From: Corynebacterium lizhenjunii
Lineage (GTDB): Bacteria; Actinomycetota; Actinomycetes; Mycobacteriales; Mycobacteriaceae
NCBI RefSeq assembly: GCF_011038655.2
Contig: NZ_CP064954.1
Span: 1 to 64,000, forward strand
Direction: 5' to 3'
Length of the DNA: 64,000 nt
Positions 29,369 to 38,169 of the stretch are shown one piece after another. The notes under the pieces were generated by a model that saw nothing but the letters and a program-made list of their open reading frames with translations, was not told the origin of the DNA and ran no database searches. A program made the translations under genes and the position numbers. The number at the start of each line of letters is the position of its first letter. The first letter of the stretch is position 1.

Positions 29369-30993
29369 TAGCAATTCACCACCCGAGTAGCATGAGCAGC
29401 CCACGTGGGGGCTGAGGTAATCACAATCGTGGTCCGGTGCGCGCGAAACGCCGCCACGCGCTCCGCCACCGCGGCCAAGGTCAGCGAATCCAGGCCGGTA
29501 GTGGGCTCATCCAGCACCAAAATCTCCGGGTCCGCAGCCAACGCGCGCGCCAAGGCCACCCGCTGGCGCTGCCCGCCGGAGAGGTTTAGCCCGGCCTCGC
29601 CAATCGGCGCGGTGGGCAGCTGGCCCTGGGAGCCATAGCCGCCCAGGCGGTTGATGATGTCCCCGCAAGCCGCGGCCTCCAGCGCCGCCTCCACGTGACG
29701 GGGGTCGACCTCGCCGGTGGGGTTGACGTTATCCTCCAGCGTGCCTTCCAGCACGTTGACGCGGTGCGGCGGGCACAGAGCCGCGTGGCGGACATCCAGG
29801 TATTCCGCCCACTGCGCCACGGTGGCCCGGCCCTGCACCGTCTGCGGGTTCCACACCTGCAGGCCCGGGTTCGTGCTGCCCTCCGGCAGGGCTGTGTGCC
29901 CTGGGGTGAGGAGCTGGGTGGGGTGAGCTGAGGGGGCATCGGCAAGCTCTTGCAGAAGTCCTGCCACCCTGTCTGCCGATGCCGCCCCCCGGGCCCACAC
30001 CCAGGTCAGCATGCCCAGCGAGTGCCCCAGGGCCGTCATGGACGGGGGCACCACCATGGTGATAGTCATCATGTTGCCAGGGCTGATCTCCCCGGCGAAG
30101 GCCTGCCAGCCCGCCCACAACAGTGCGACAATTGCAAAAGCCGTAGGTACCAGCTGGCGCAGCAAGTTAAAAATGGTCTGCTGGCGCACCTCGTAGAGCA
30201 TCGCGTCCAAGGCCTCGCTGGCGGCCGCCCCAAAGCGCTCCCGGGCCACCGGCCCGGCACCGAGGCCCTTGACCACCCGGTTGCCCTGCGCGACATCGGT
30301 GGCCAGGGATAAGGCGGCAGATTCCTTGACGCGACGCCGGGCGGCGGCTTTGCTCATCGGCTTTGCCGTAGCCCAAGAAGCCAGGGCGGTACACAGCGCG
30401 CCGACGGCCATGAGGAGGGCAACCGAGCTGCTCATCGGCGCAATCACCGCGATGGAACCGCCCAAGTAGCCCACCATCATTACCGGAAAGTTCAGCACTT
30501 GCTTGAGCCTGCCGATGAAGTCCGAATCCTGGTCCATCGTGTTGAGCAAACGGCCCGGGTTCAGCCCCCGGGTGCGGGTGCTTAGCAGGCGCTGGAGCAG
30601 ATTGAGTCGCAGTGTATGCGTGGTGCGGGCCTGGGAAATATCGGTAAAGCCGTCGGCGGTGGCCTCAAAAAGGTACTGGAAGTACAACAAGGCCGCCAGG
30701 CACAGCAGGGGAATGCCCAACGTGCGCCAGGAAGGATCCGCAAAGGCGTAATCCGTGGCGCGGCCGACTACCAGGGAGACCACCGCGCCCAACGGGGCGC
30801 TGAGCAGCATGCTCAGGATGATGCCCACCACGCCGCGGGGCTGAGCAAAAAGCAACCGCCGCGTGGCAGCCGAGGTGTTGGCCCACGGGGTGGTTTCTGT
30901 TAAATCTGGTTCCCCCTGCGGTGGGTGGGCAGGGGCGTACCACGCCCACGTTTTAAGGCGCGGGTAAGTGGGGTGCGATTCGGGATTAGTCAC
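29368..30993 (-). CDS. ABC exporter half-transporter lacking Walker A
   Basis: The 541-residue protein has an exporter membrane domain and a shortened ATPase domain. I find no GxxGxGKS/T motif: after a linker (about 345-375) the sequence goes directly to the part around [15 protein letters not shown]. The signature [18 protein letters not shown] and Walker [14 protein letters not shown] are perfect. It complements its partner, whose signature is lost. The GTG start at 30993 lies eight bases after a TAAAAT -10 box inside a 17-bp palindrome. A motif copy (29932-29949, reading ELADAPS) marks the junction where the missing Walker A part would begin. Confidence 0.88.
   Translation of the reverse strand: MTNPESHPTYPRLKTWAWYAPAHPPQGEPDLTETTPWANTSAATRRLLFAQPRGVVGIILSMLLSAPLGAVVSLVVGRATDYAFADPSWRTLGIPLLCLAALLYFQYLFEATADGFTDISQARTTHTLRLNLLQRLLSTRTRGLNPGRLLNTMDQDSDFIGRLKQVLNFPVMMVGYLGGSIAVIAPMSSSVALLMAVGALCTALASWATAKPMSKAAARRRVKESAALSLATDVAQGNRVVKGLGAGPVARERFGAAASEALDAMLYEVRQQTIFNLLRQLVPTAFAIVALLWAGWQAFAGEISPGNMMTITMVVPPSMTALGHSLGMLTWVWARGAASADRVAGLLQELADAPSAHPTQLLTPGHTALPEGSTNPGLQVWNPQTVQGRATVAQWAEYLDVRHAALCPPHRVNVLEGTLEDNVNPTGEVDPRHVEAALEAAACGDIINRLGGYGSQGQLPTAPIGEAGLNLSGGQRQRVALARALAADPEILVLDEPTTGLDSLTLAAVAERVAAFRAHRTTIVITSAPTWAAHATRVVNC
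29932..29949 (-). repeat. Exact copy of the dispersed 18-bp motif
   Basis: The exact reverse complement of GAGCTTGCCGATGCCCCC, followed 22 bases later by a partial copy (TCTGCCGATGCCGCCCCC, from 29972). Both are in the linker between membrane and ATPase domains. Confidence 0.95.
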
Positions 30994-30995
30994 GG

Positions 30996-31012
30996 GGCAG
31001 TATTTTACTGCC
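30996..31012 (-). promoter_or_regulatory. Palindromic operator over the -10 box of the ABC operon
   Basis: GGCAGTATTTTACTGCC is a 17-bp palindrome with 7-bp arms. On the coding strand it contains TAAAAT, eight bases before the GTG start at 30993. A repressor bound here would block a leaderless promoter; the regulator is not identified. Confidence 0.6.
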
Positions 31013-31032
31013 GCTGCTGTCTTCGGCCGGGT

Positions 31033-31236
31033 TTAACCCAGGTGGTAATTGGCAACGTCATCGCCGTGGAAACGGCGCTGCGTGCCTGCGGTGTCTACGG
31101 AGGTAAAGAAGGATCCGTTATCCACGGCATCGCGCAGCAAATCAATGCGCAACTGCGAATCCCCCAGCACGGGACCGGCGTTGAAATAGAATACAGATCC
31201 ATCCTTGAGCCGCACGGTCAATCCGCTAAATGGCAT
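31033..31236 (-). CDS. Small conserved protein, unknown function
   Basis: The 67-residue protein starts at the ATG at 31236, five bases after GGAGG. It is soluble, with a likely beta-rich first half (MPFSGLTVRLKDGSVFYFNA) and an acidic middle (RIDLLRDAVDNGSFF). No motif identifies a function. It sits between the ABC operon and the coiled-coil membrane protein, on the same strand. The longer upstream frame lacks a ribosome site. Confidence 0.6.
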   Translation of the reverse strand: MPFSGLTVRLKDGSVFYFNAGPVLGDSQLRIDLLRDAVDNGSFFTSVDTAGTQRRFHGDDVANYHLG

Positions 31237-31327
31237 GTGTCCTCCGCAGGGGGTAGATGAGATAGACAAGTGAAAGGTCCATCTCATCACTGGGTGCCGC
31301 GGGTGTGCAATTTGGTGAGATCTACAC

Positions 31328-31367
31328 AACGCGGCCGCCACTCCCAAATGGGGGTGAAGGCCGCGTT
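31328..31367. terminator. Strong hairpin after the coiled-coil membrane protein gene
   Basis: AACGCGGCC (31328-31336) pairs perfectly with GGCCGCGTT (31359-31367), and CACTCCC with GGGGGTG extends the stem inside. It lies just downstream of the stop at 31396 on the minus strand. Confidence 0.85.
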
Positions 31368-31395
31368 GCGTGTTTATTTGGTTACCGCGGTGGGT

Positions 31396-32304
31396 TTAGT
31401 TCTTCTGCCGGCCTTCGTCGAGGCGGTGCTTGGCGTCGTCGCCGGACTGCTTGGCTGCGCCATCCGCGGTGTCGGAAGCTGCAGTATCGGAAGCGGGGGC
31501 ATCGGCAGCGGGTGCGTCGGCAGAGGAGGCATCGGCAGCGGAGGCATCGGCAGGCTCGGCGTCGGTAATACGCTCGGAGTCACCGTTCTCCCCGCGCAGG
31601 TCCGCGAGCTGGGAGTCGATGGCGCCCAGCAGTTCCTCGTCGCGCTCGCGCACGGGCTCCTCGGCCAAATCGCTGGCGGAAGTAGAGGTGTAGACCAGCG
31701 TGGAGCCGGAGACCTTGGAGGAGTCAGCGGCAAACTCCTCGACGCGCGGGGGCTGCTCGCTGGGGATGTCATTCTTGCGCAGGTAGTAGTAGAGCCCGCC
31801 CAGCGCCGCGGCGATCAGCGCCACCAGGGCACCGAAGGTCCACGCGCCGCGGGACTTCTTGTGGGACCTCGCATGGGACTTGGCGCGCTTGGAGTACTTC
31901 TTTGCCTGCTTGTGGGCCTGCTTCTTGGCGGCCTTGGCTTCCTTGCGGGTGGTCTTGCGCGCCTCCTTGATGTGGGCGCGGCCCTGCTTCTTGGCCTTCT
32001 TGATGGACTTGGCGGCTTCTGAGCGGGCTTGCGAAACGCGGTCGCCAAGGGCGTGGGCGGCGTCTTCGCCTTGGGAAGACAACTCCTCTAGGGTGCGCTC
32101 CAGGCGGGCGTGGGCTGCGCGGGTAACGGCGCCGGCTTCCCGGCGAGCGCGGGGGAAAGCTTCGCTTATTGCGGTATCGGCCTGCCCGGCGGCGGACTCT
32201 AACGCGGCGTAGGCCTCCCGGGCTTTCTGGTCGCGGTAATCGGCGAATTTGTCCCAGGCGTTGTGCGCCAGAGAAACGGTGGGGCGCAGGTAGGCGAGGT
32301 TCAT
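31396..32304 (-). CDS. Lys/Ala-rich coiled-coil membrane protein
   Basis: The 302-residue protein has a helical N-terminal half with an extremely basic coiled-coil stretch (about residues 96-150, repeating AKKQ and KEAK types). One membrane helix follows (WTFGALVALIAAALGGLYYY, near 154-173), then an acidic Ala/Asp/Ser-rich tail. The tail contains repeated ADA(S/P) units encoded by three tandem partial copies of the dispersed motif core (31496-31557). The basic region may bind nucleic acid or the membrane surface, which is inference. Proteins of this layout occur in corynebacteria without known function. SD AAGGAG precedes the ATG. Confidence 0.7.
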   Translation of the reverse strand: MNLAYLRPTVSLAHNAWDKFADYRDQKAREAYAALESAAGQADTAISEAFPRARREAGAVTRAAHARLERTLEELSSQGEDAAHALGDRVSQARSEAAKSIKKAKKQGRAHIKEARKTTRKEAKAAKKQAHKQAKKYSKRAKSHARSHKKSRGAWTFGALVALIAAALGGLYYYLRKNDIPSEQPPRVEEFAADSSKVSGSTLVYTSTSASDLAEEPVRERDEELLGAIDSQLADLRGENGDSERITDAEPADASAADASSADAPAADAPASDTAASDTADGAAKQSGDDAKHRLDEGRQKN

Positions 32305-32680
32305 GCGGGAACTCCTTAAATGGTTTTCTCAGCTTTTCCGGCACCGGGGATGGTGCCTGTGCTAGTACCGCGGGGCGCTGTGTTGGCCCGCGCTCTGCCC
32401 ACTAGCGTACTGGTTTCCCTGCGGCAATGTGCGCGGCGGGTCCGGCGCAGGCAGTGTGCGACCGCGCCTCAACCCTCCAGATTGGACAGAGCTGTCCACT
32501 CTTGCTGGAATTTTATTCATCGCTTCAACCAGGGATTTATCAAGGTACGCCCGCCGGAAAGATATCACCAAAAAATCCGCCCTTCCAATAAAAATAGACC
32601 GCTTGGTACATTCTTATTCACTGAAATGACCAACCACTCGTAACGACCCCTCAAAAGATAACCCTGTAAAGAAGGACCCC
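32305..32680 (+). promoter_or_regulatory. Region upstream of metF
   Basis: No gene is supported in this 376-base gap. A 16-bp inverted repeat, TGGACAG AG CTGTCCA (32483-32498), stands out as a possible operator about 180 bases before metF. The stretch 32520-32640 is AT-rich and probably holds the promoter. AAGGA (32671-32676) is the ribosome site for metF. I cannot identify a riboswitch or a clear McbR site by eye. Confidence 0.45.
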
Positions 32681-33616
32681 ATGCCAGCGAGAATGTCGGC
32701 CTCTGCGCCCATTGATCACTTGCTTGATCAGCCGCTGGGTTACCCCACCGCGGACCCGGCGCCATCCCAGCACCCCACGCGCGTGGCCATGTCTTTCGAG
32801 GTCATTCCCCCGCGCAACGAAGACGATGCCTCCCGCCTGGACAACCTGCTAGACACGCTGGCCCAGTACAACCCGGACTACGTGGCCGTGACTAGTTCAC
32901 AGCGCTCTGGGTGGCTAGAGGGTACTGCGCGCTTTATTGAGCGCATCAGCACCACCACCAACATGCGTCCCTTGGCTCACCTGGCGTGCACCGCCGGGCC
33001 AGTTAATGAGCTCAGCGGCTGGATTGACCGCCTGGTGGACTCCGGGGTGCGCGGCCTGCTGGCCCTGCGCGGGGATCTGCCGCCCGGCGAAGACCGCCTG
33101 CCCCCGGGATACCTGCCACACGCGGACTCCCTGGTGCGGCTTATCCGCCAGCGAGAAAGCGAGCAGCTTGCCCGCCTGGCCGCCGGGCGAATCGCGGTGG
33201 GCGTGGCGTGTTATCCCAACGGCCACAGCGAGTCCGCCAACACCGAAGAGGACTTCGACGTCCTGCTGGCCAAGCAGCGCCTGGGCGCGGACTTTGCCAT
33301 CACCCAGCTCTTCTTCGACGCCGAGGACTATCTGCGTTTCCTGCAGCGCGCCCGCCTGGCGGGGGTGCGGATCCCGCTGATTCCGGGAATTATGCCCGTG
33401 ACCACCCCGGCCCGGCTGGAGCGAATGTCCCAGCTGTCCGGCATCCCGGTTCCAGACCGCCTGCGTCAGCGGCTGGAGTCCAACCCGGACAGCGGCCTGG
33501 AAATCACCGTGGAGCTGGCGCGTGCCTGCCTCGAAGGCGGAGCGCCCGGGCTGCACCTGTACACGCACAATGACGCCCCTTTGACCACTGAAATTATGCA
33601 AAGACTAGGAGTATAG
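32681..33616 (+). CDS. metF: Methylenetetrahydrofolate reductase
   Basis: MetF reduces 5,10-methylene-THF to 5-methyl-THF, the methyl donor for methionine synthesis. The 311-residue product has the MTHFR TIM-barrel signatures: MSFEVIPPRNEDDASRL, VTSSQRSG, LALRGDLPPGE, ACYPNGHSES, ITQLFFDAEDYLRF and IPLIPGIMPV. The N-terminal 33 residues are a variable extension. metE follows two bases later, so the pair forms a methionine-synthesis operon. Confidence 0.93.
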   Translation: MPARMSASAPIDHLLDQPLGYPTADPAPSQHPTRVAMSFEVIPPRNEDDASRLDNLLDTLAQYNPDYVAVTSSQRSGWLEGTARFIERISTTTNMRPLAHLACTAGPVNELSGWIDRLVDSGVRGLLALRGDLPPGEDRLPPGYLPHADSLVRLIRQRESEQLARLAAGRIAVGVACYPNGHSESANTEEDFDVLLAKQRLGADFAITQLFFDAEDYLRFLQRARLAGVRIPLIPGIMPVTTPARLERMSQLSGIPVPDRLRQRLESNPDSGLEITVELARACLEGGAPGLHLYTHNDAPLTTEIMQRLGV

Positions 33617-33618
33617 CT

Positions 33619-35949
33619 ATGACGTCTGCGTCTTCCGTACCCTTCCCCACAGCAACCATCGAGGGCTACCCTCGCGTGGGCGCCCAGCGCGAGCTCAAGC
33701 ACGCACTGGAGAAGTTCTGGGCCGGCAACATCAGCGCTGAGGACTTCCACGTTGCCACCCACGCCCTGCGCGTGGACACCTACAACCACCTCCACGGCCT
33801 GGGCCTGACCCAGCCTTATGCCATCCCGGCCGATGTGGCGCACTACGACCACGTGCTGGAGACCGCGCTGACCGTCGGCGTGCTGGGCAGCGGGGAGGAT
33901 GATTCCCTGGAGGCCCGCCTGGAAGAGGAGTTCCGCCTGGCCCGCGGCAATGCGGACACCCCGGCGCTGGAGATGACCAAGTGGTTCGACACCAACTACC
34001 ACTACTTGGTGCCTGAGCTTGCCGATACCCCCTCCTTCCGCCCCGTTGCCGCCCGCGTGCTGCGCATTGTAGAAGAGGCCCGTGCTGCTGGCCACCAGGT
34101 TCGCCCAGTGCTGGTGGGCCCGGTGACCTTGCTGGCGCTGTCCAAGGCCGCCGAGGGCGCCACCACCGCACCGCTAGAGCACCTGCCAGCCCTGGTAGAG
34201 GCTTATGCACAGGTGCTTAGCGAGCTAGCTGGCGCCGGCGTGGAGTGGGTGCAGCTGCTAGAGCCGGCCCTGGTTGCTGACCTGGAGTCTGCTTCCGATG
34301 AGGAGCTAGCACAGCACGCACGCACCGCCTACACCCAGCTGCTGGGCCTAGAGGCGCGCCCGCAGCTGTATGTGACCACCCCGTATGGTGCTGCCCGCGC
34401 CGGCCTGGAGGCCCTGGCCGAGGTGGGCCCGGAGGCCCTGCAGGTCGATGTTTCTACCGTCACCTTGGCTGCGGAGCCGAACTACGTTGAGCACATCATC
34501 GCCACTGCCGCTCAGGTCTCTCACCTGGTCCTGGGTGCTATCGACGGCCGCAATGTTTGGGCCGCCAACCTGCACCAGGTCCACGAGCTGGTGGCTAAGG
34601 TCAAGGAGGCCCTGCCGGAGGTCACCGTGGGTGTGTCTACCTCGGTCTCCCTGCAGCACGTGCCCCACTCCGTTGGCGCGGAGACCTCCCTGCCGGTGGA
34701 CGTGGCACCGTGGCTGTCCTTTGCAGATGAAAAGGTCGCTGAGGTCGTGGCCCTGGCTGCTGGCCCCTTCGAGGCTGCCGATGCCTTCGCCCGCGCCGAG
34801 CGCGTGGTACGCACCCGCGCCGAGTCCAGCCGCACCCACAATGATGCCGTACGCGAGCGCGTGGAGGCCCTGCCGCAGGGTCAGGTGCAGCGCCAGCCGC
34901 TCTACGCCGAGCGTGAGGAGGCCCAACGCGCGCTGAACCTGCCGCAGCTGCCTACCACCACCATTGGTTCCTTCCCGCAGACCGCAGAGATCCGCGCCTG
35001 CCGGGCCGCCCACCGCAGCGGTGAGCTTTCCGATGCCGACTACGTCGAGGCCCTGCGCCGCGAGGTCGCCCACGTGGTGGAGGTCCAGGAGAAGCTGGGC
35101 TTGGACGTGCTGGTGCACGGCGAGCCGGAGCGCAATGACATGGTGCAGTACTTTGCAGAGCTGCTCGATGGCTGCGTGGTGACCGAAAACGGCTGGGTAC
35201 AGTCTTATGGCTCCCGTTGCACTCGTCCGCCGATCATCGTCGGTGACATCTCCCGCCCGGAGGCCATGACCGTGGAGTGGACCCGCTACGCGCAGTCCCT
35301 GACGGACAAGCCGCTCAAGGGTATGCTCACCGGCCCGGTGACCATTCTGGCGTGGTCCTTTGCCCGCGACGATGTTCCTCTGGCAGTTTCTGCTGACCAG
35401 CTGGGCGTGGCCCTGGCTGATGAGGTCCGCGACCTGGAGGAGGCCGGTGTCTCCATCATCCAGATCGACGAGCCGGCTCTGCGTGAGCTGCTGCCGCTGC
35501 GCCGCGAGCACCGTGCTGAGTACCTGGATTGGGCCGTGCGCTCCTTCCGCCTGGTCTCTGTCAACGCTCGCCCGGAGACCCAGATTCACACCCACCTGTG
35601 CTATTCGGAGTTCGGGCAGATCATTGACGCGGTGGCCGCCCTGGATGCGGACGTGACCTCCATCGAGGCTGCTCGCTCCCGCATGGAACTGCTGCAGGAC
35701 GTCGATGACCGCTTCTACTCCCAGCTGGGCCCGGGCATCTACGACATCCATTCCCCGCGCGTGCCTTCTGTGGCAGAGATGGCCGAGCTTATCCGCGCGG
35801 CCCTGCGCAGTTTCCCGGCTCAGCGCCTGTGGATCAACCCGGACTGTGGACTCAAGACCCGCGGCTACAAGGAAACCGAGGCGGCCCTGCGCAACATGGT
35901 GCTAGCTCGCGACGAGGTTCTGGGCAGCGGCGCGGTCCAGGAGTCCTAG
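33619..35949 (+). CDS. metE: Cobalamin-independent methionine synthase
   Basis: MetE transfers the methyl group of 5-methyl-THF-triglutamate to homocysteine. The 776-residue length is normal for the two-barrel enzyme. The N-terminal barrel opens with EGYPRVGAQRELKHALEKFW. The C-terminal barrel has PTTTIGSFPQTAEIR, HGEPERNDMVQYF and the zinc ligands in HTHLCYSEF and WINPDCGLKTR. It is co-transcribed with metF. A one-mismatch copy of the dispersed motif at 34015-34032 encodes ELADTP in the N-terminal barrel. Confidence 0.97.
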   Translation: MTSASSVPFPTATIEGYPRVGAQRELKHALEKFWAGNISAEDFHVATHALRVDTYNHLHGLGLTQPYAIPADVAHYDHVLETALTVGVLGSGEDDSLEARLEEEFRLARGNADTPALEMTKWFDTNYHYLVPELADTPSFRPVAARVLRIVEEARAAGHQVRPVLVGPVTLLALSKAAEGATTAPLEHLPALVEAYAQVLSELAGAGVEWVQLLEPALVADLESASDEELAQHARTAYTQLLGLEARPQLYVTTPYGAARAGLEALAEVGPEALQVDVSTVTLAAEPNYVEHIIATAAQVSHLVLGAIDGRNVWAANLHQVHELVAKVKEALPEVTVGVSTSVSLQHVPHSVGAETSLPVDVAPWLSFADEKVAEVVALAAGPFEAADAFARAERVVRTRAESSRTHNDAVRERVEALPQGQVQRQPLYAEREEAQRALNLPQLPTTTIGSFPQTAEIRACRAAHRSGELSDADYVEALRREVAHVVEVQEKLGLDVLVHGEPERNDMVQYFAELLDGCVVTENGWVQSYGSRCTRPPIIVGDISRPEAMTVEWTRYAQSLTDKPLKGMLTGPVTILAWSFARDDVPLAVSADQLGVALADEVRDLEEAGVSIIQIDEPALRELLPLRREHRAEYLDWAVRSFRLVSVNARPETQIHTHLCYSEFGQIIDAVAALDADVTSIEAARSRMELLQDVDDRFYSQLGPGIYDIHSPRVPSVAEMAELIRAALRSFPAQRLWINPDCGLKTRGYKETEAALRNMVLARDEVLGSGAVQES
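34015..34032 (+). repeat. Copy of the dispersed 18-bp motif (one mismatch)
   Basis: GAGCTTGCCGATACCCCC inside metE. Confidence 0.75.
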
Positions 35950-35950
35950 C

Positions 35951-36010
35951 CAACACCTGCCACCACCTACCACCAGCTGCCACCAGCTGCCACCAGCTGC
36001 CACCTGGCGC
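35951..36010. repeat. Tandem 10-bp repeats after metE
   Basis: Six contiguous decamers start right after the metE stop. The three central ones are identical (CACCAGCTGC) and the flanking ones are diverged. It is a slippage-prone simple repeat between convergent genes. Confidence 0.85.
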
Positions 36011-36026
36011 TAGACCCTCGGCGTAA

Positions 36027-36782
36027 TCAGGCAAAGCGCAGCTGGTCTAAGCTGCGCAATACCCCGCCACCGCGAGCTGGGCTTTGGGCGCCTTCCAGGC
36101 TCCTGATTCCCTCCGGTTGTGCAGTTGCCTCCAGTCGCGCAGTTGCTTCCGGGCTTCTCGCACGGCAAAGGTGCAGCGCCTGCAGGCCCGCCGCGCGAGC
36201 TCCCTCCACATCGTTGGCCAGGGAGTCACCCACCATCAGAGTCTGCGCCGGGGCCACGCCCAAGCGCTCACACGCATGCAGATAAGCCTGCGGCTGCGGC
36301 TTGGGTGCCCCCATTTCCACGGTGGCAAAAAGTTCCACCCCCTCTAGCTCCAGGCCACCGGCCTGGAGCTTTGCTTGTTGCATCTGCTGGGTGCCATTGG
36401 TCAACACTCCCACCTGTACACCCGCAGCAAGGGCACGGTGAAGGACCGGGAGGGCATCGGCAAACGGGCGCCAATTGCGGCGGTAAGCAGCCAGGTAGCC
36501 GGCATAGGCTTCCAGGGCGGCGGTATCGCTAAGCTCTGGGCGGCCCAGGAACTCCCGGCAACGGCCCGCACGCTGCTGGGCGTGGCTAACCTCCCCGCGC
36601 TCATAGGCGGCAAACCACTTCTTCTCCAACTGAAGAAACCGCGCATGCTGGCCGGTGGGCAGGCCCAGCTGGGTGCACCACTCGTCCACCCCGTCGCGCA
36701 GGGCACTTTGATGGTCCATCAAGGTGTCATCGAGATCGAAGAGCACCGCACGGCAGCTGGCGGTCACCACGGGATAATCCAT
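36027..36782 (-). CDS. HAD-superfamily hydrolase (YjjG/pyrimidine nucleotidase-like)
   Basis: The 251-residue product has the HAD motifs: AVLFDLDDTLMDHQSAL with the nucleophile Asp, GVLTNGTQQMQQAKL, the Lys in MGAPKPQPQAY and the acidic motif MVGDSLANDVEGARAAG. Such enzymes remove phosphate from small metabolites; the YjjG-like form suggests nucleotides, without certainty. The ATG at 36782 is seven bases after TAAACT on the coding strand (36795-36790), a leaderless promoter back to back with that of ppiA. The C-terminal tail is low-complexity. Confidence 0.8.
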   Translation of the reverse strand: MDYPVVTASCRAVLFDLDDTLMDHQSALRDGVDEWCTQLGLPTGQHARFLQLEKKWFAAYERGEVSHAQQRAGRCREFLGRPELSDTAALEAYAGYLAAYRRNWRPFADALPVLHRALAAGVQVGVLTNGTQQMQQAKLQAGGLELEGVELFATVEMGAPKPQPQAYLHACERLGVAPAQTLMVGDSLANDVEGARAAGLQALHLCRARSPEATARLEATAQPEGIRSLEGAQSPARGGGVLRSLDQLRFA

Positions 36783-36823
36783 GCCAGATAGTTTAGGCCC
36801 CGACGCGGTGCGGGGTTTTTCTC

Positions 36824-36837
36824 TATAATTGGTGGGC
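36824..36837 (+). promoter_or_regulatory. Consensus -10 box and leaderless start of ppiA
   Basis: A perfect TATAAT (36824-36829) lies eight bases before the ppiA ATG (36838), with no ribosome site between. Confidence 0.7.
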
Positions 36838-37359
36838 ATGACTCAAAAGACCGCAACTGCAACTCTGCACACCAACCACGGTGACATTGTGATCGACCTG
36901 TTCGGTAACCACGCACCGGTCACTGTTGAAAACTTCATCGGCCTGGCTAAGGGCGAAAAGGACTACTCCACTCAAAACGCCAAGGGCGAGCAGTCCGGCC
37001 CGTTCTACGACGGTGCAATCTTCCACCGCATCATCGAGGGGTTCATGATCCAGGGCGGCGACCCCACCGGCACCGGCACCGGTGGCCCGGGCTACCAGTT
37101 CCAGGATGAGTTCCACCCGGAGCTGCAGTTTGATCGCCCCTTCCTGCTGGCCATGGCTAATGCCGGCCCAGGTACCAACGGTTCGCAGTTCTTCATCACA
37201 GTGGCGCCCACCCCGCACCTGAACAACCACCACACCATCTTCGGTGAGGTCACCGACCCCGCCTCCCAGGAGGTCGTGGCCAAGATTTCCCGCGTTGCCA
37301 CCGGCTACGCTGACCGTCCGCTAGATGACGTGGTGATTGAGTCCATCGAGATCGCCTAA
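36838..37359 (+). CDS. ppiA: Peptidyl-prolyl cis-trans isomerase (cyclophilin type)
   Basis: Cyclophilins speed up proline isomerisation during folding. The 173-residue cytoplasmic product has the family core: GPFYDGAIFHRIIEGFMIQG, LAMANAGPGTNGSQFFIT, and PHLNNHHTIFGEV. No signal peptide is present. The ATG at 36838 is set by the TATAAT eight bases upstream. A hairpin at 37376-37412 separates it from the rhomboid gene. Confidence 0.94.
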   Translation: MTQKTATATLHTNHGDIVIDLFGNHAPVTVENFIGLAKGEKDYSTQNAKGEQSGPFYDGAIFHRIIEGFMIQGGDPTGTGTGGPGYQFQDEFHPELQFDRPFLLAMANAGPGTNGSQFFITVAPTPHLNNHHTIFGEVTDPASQEVVAKISRVATGYADRPLDDVVIESIEIA

Positions 37360-37375
37360 GATCACTGCTGAATAC

Positions 37376-37412
37376 CACCCCGTGAGTACGCCCTGGTGCT
37401 ACCCACGGGGTG
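37376..37412 (+). terminator. Terminator of ppiA
   Basis: CACCCCGTG (37376-37384) pairs with CACGGGGTG (37404-37412), followed by CGTTGCGTTTTT. Confidence 0.85.
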
Positions 37413-37449
37413 CGTTGCGTTTTTCGTCCCCACAGGTAAGGAGTTTGTA

Positions 37450-38169
37450 GTGTCTCGCATTCCGCCTACCCAGTCGCAGCCGCTGCCGATGCCGCCGCGC
37501 CCACCGCGCCAGCCCTGGCGGCAGTGCGTGCGCCGTTTTGCTGCTGGGGCGCCGGTGACTGTGATCATCGCGATCGCCTGCGTGGCGGTGTGGTTGGTGT
37601 GCCTGGTGCAAGCTGGCTCCCTAATGGGGGACTATTACGATTCTGCATTGGCCAATTCGTGGACGCTGTGGGGGCCGATGGTGGCTGCAGGGCAGTGGTG
37701 GCAGGTCCCGGGGTCAATGTTCGTCCATGTTAATGGGGCTCATCTGGCGGTTAACCTGCTGTTTCTGTTGCTGGTGGGCCGGGAGGTGGAGCGCTGGCTG
37801 GGTTCGGCGCTGTTCGCGGCGTGCTATGCGGTTGCTGGATTAGGCGGAGCGGCCGGTGTTGTGTGGCTGGCGTTTGAGCAGCCGACCGTGGGGGCTTCGG
37901 GTGCACTGTATGGAATTATGGCGCTGTTGTTGGGGGCGCAGCGCGCGCGTGGGCTGGATTTGCGCCCGACGCTGTTTCTCATAGGGGCCAATGTGCTGTA
38001 CACGGTGAGCGATCCCAGTGTTTCACTGTGGGGTCACGTGGGCGGGCTAATAACGGGTATGTGCCTGTTGGTTTTCGTGCGCAGCCGCCGGGCATGGGTC
38101 CGCTGGACTGGGGTGGTGTTGTGCGGCGCGGCGGCAGTGTTGGTGTTGGCCGCGATTGCTGTGGTGTAG
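37450..38169 (+). CDS. Rhomboid family intramembrane serine protease
   Basis: Rhomboids cut membrane proteins within the bilayer. The 239-residue product starts at a GTG after AAGGAG. It has six or seven hydrophobic helices. The active Ser lies in TVGASGALYGIM and the catalytic His in LWGHVGGLITG. The oxyanion-side HLAVNLLFLLLVG follows the first large loop. The Pro-rich N-terminus (PPTQSQPLPMPPRPPRQPW) includes a partial dispersed-motif core. The gene lies downstream of ppiA, as in related corynebacteria. Confidence 0.9.
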   Translation: MSRIPPTQSQPLPMPPRPPRQPWRQCVRRFAAGAPVTVIIAIACVAVWLVCLVQAGSLMGDYYDSALANSWTLWGPMVAAGQWWQVPGSMFVHVNGAHLAVNLLFLLLVGREVERWLGSALFAACYAVAGLGGAAGVVWLAFEQPTVGASGALYGIMALLLGAQRARGLDLRPTLFLIGANVLYTVSDPSVSLWGHVGGLITGMCLLVFVRSRRAWVRWTGVVLCGAAAVLVLAAIAVV

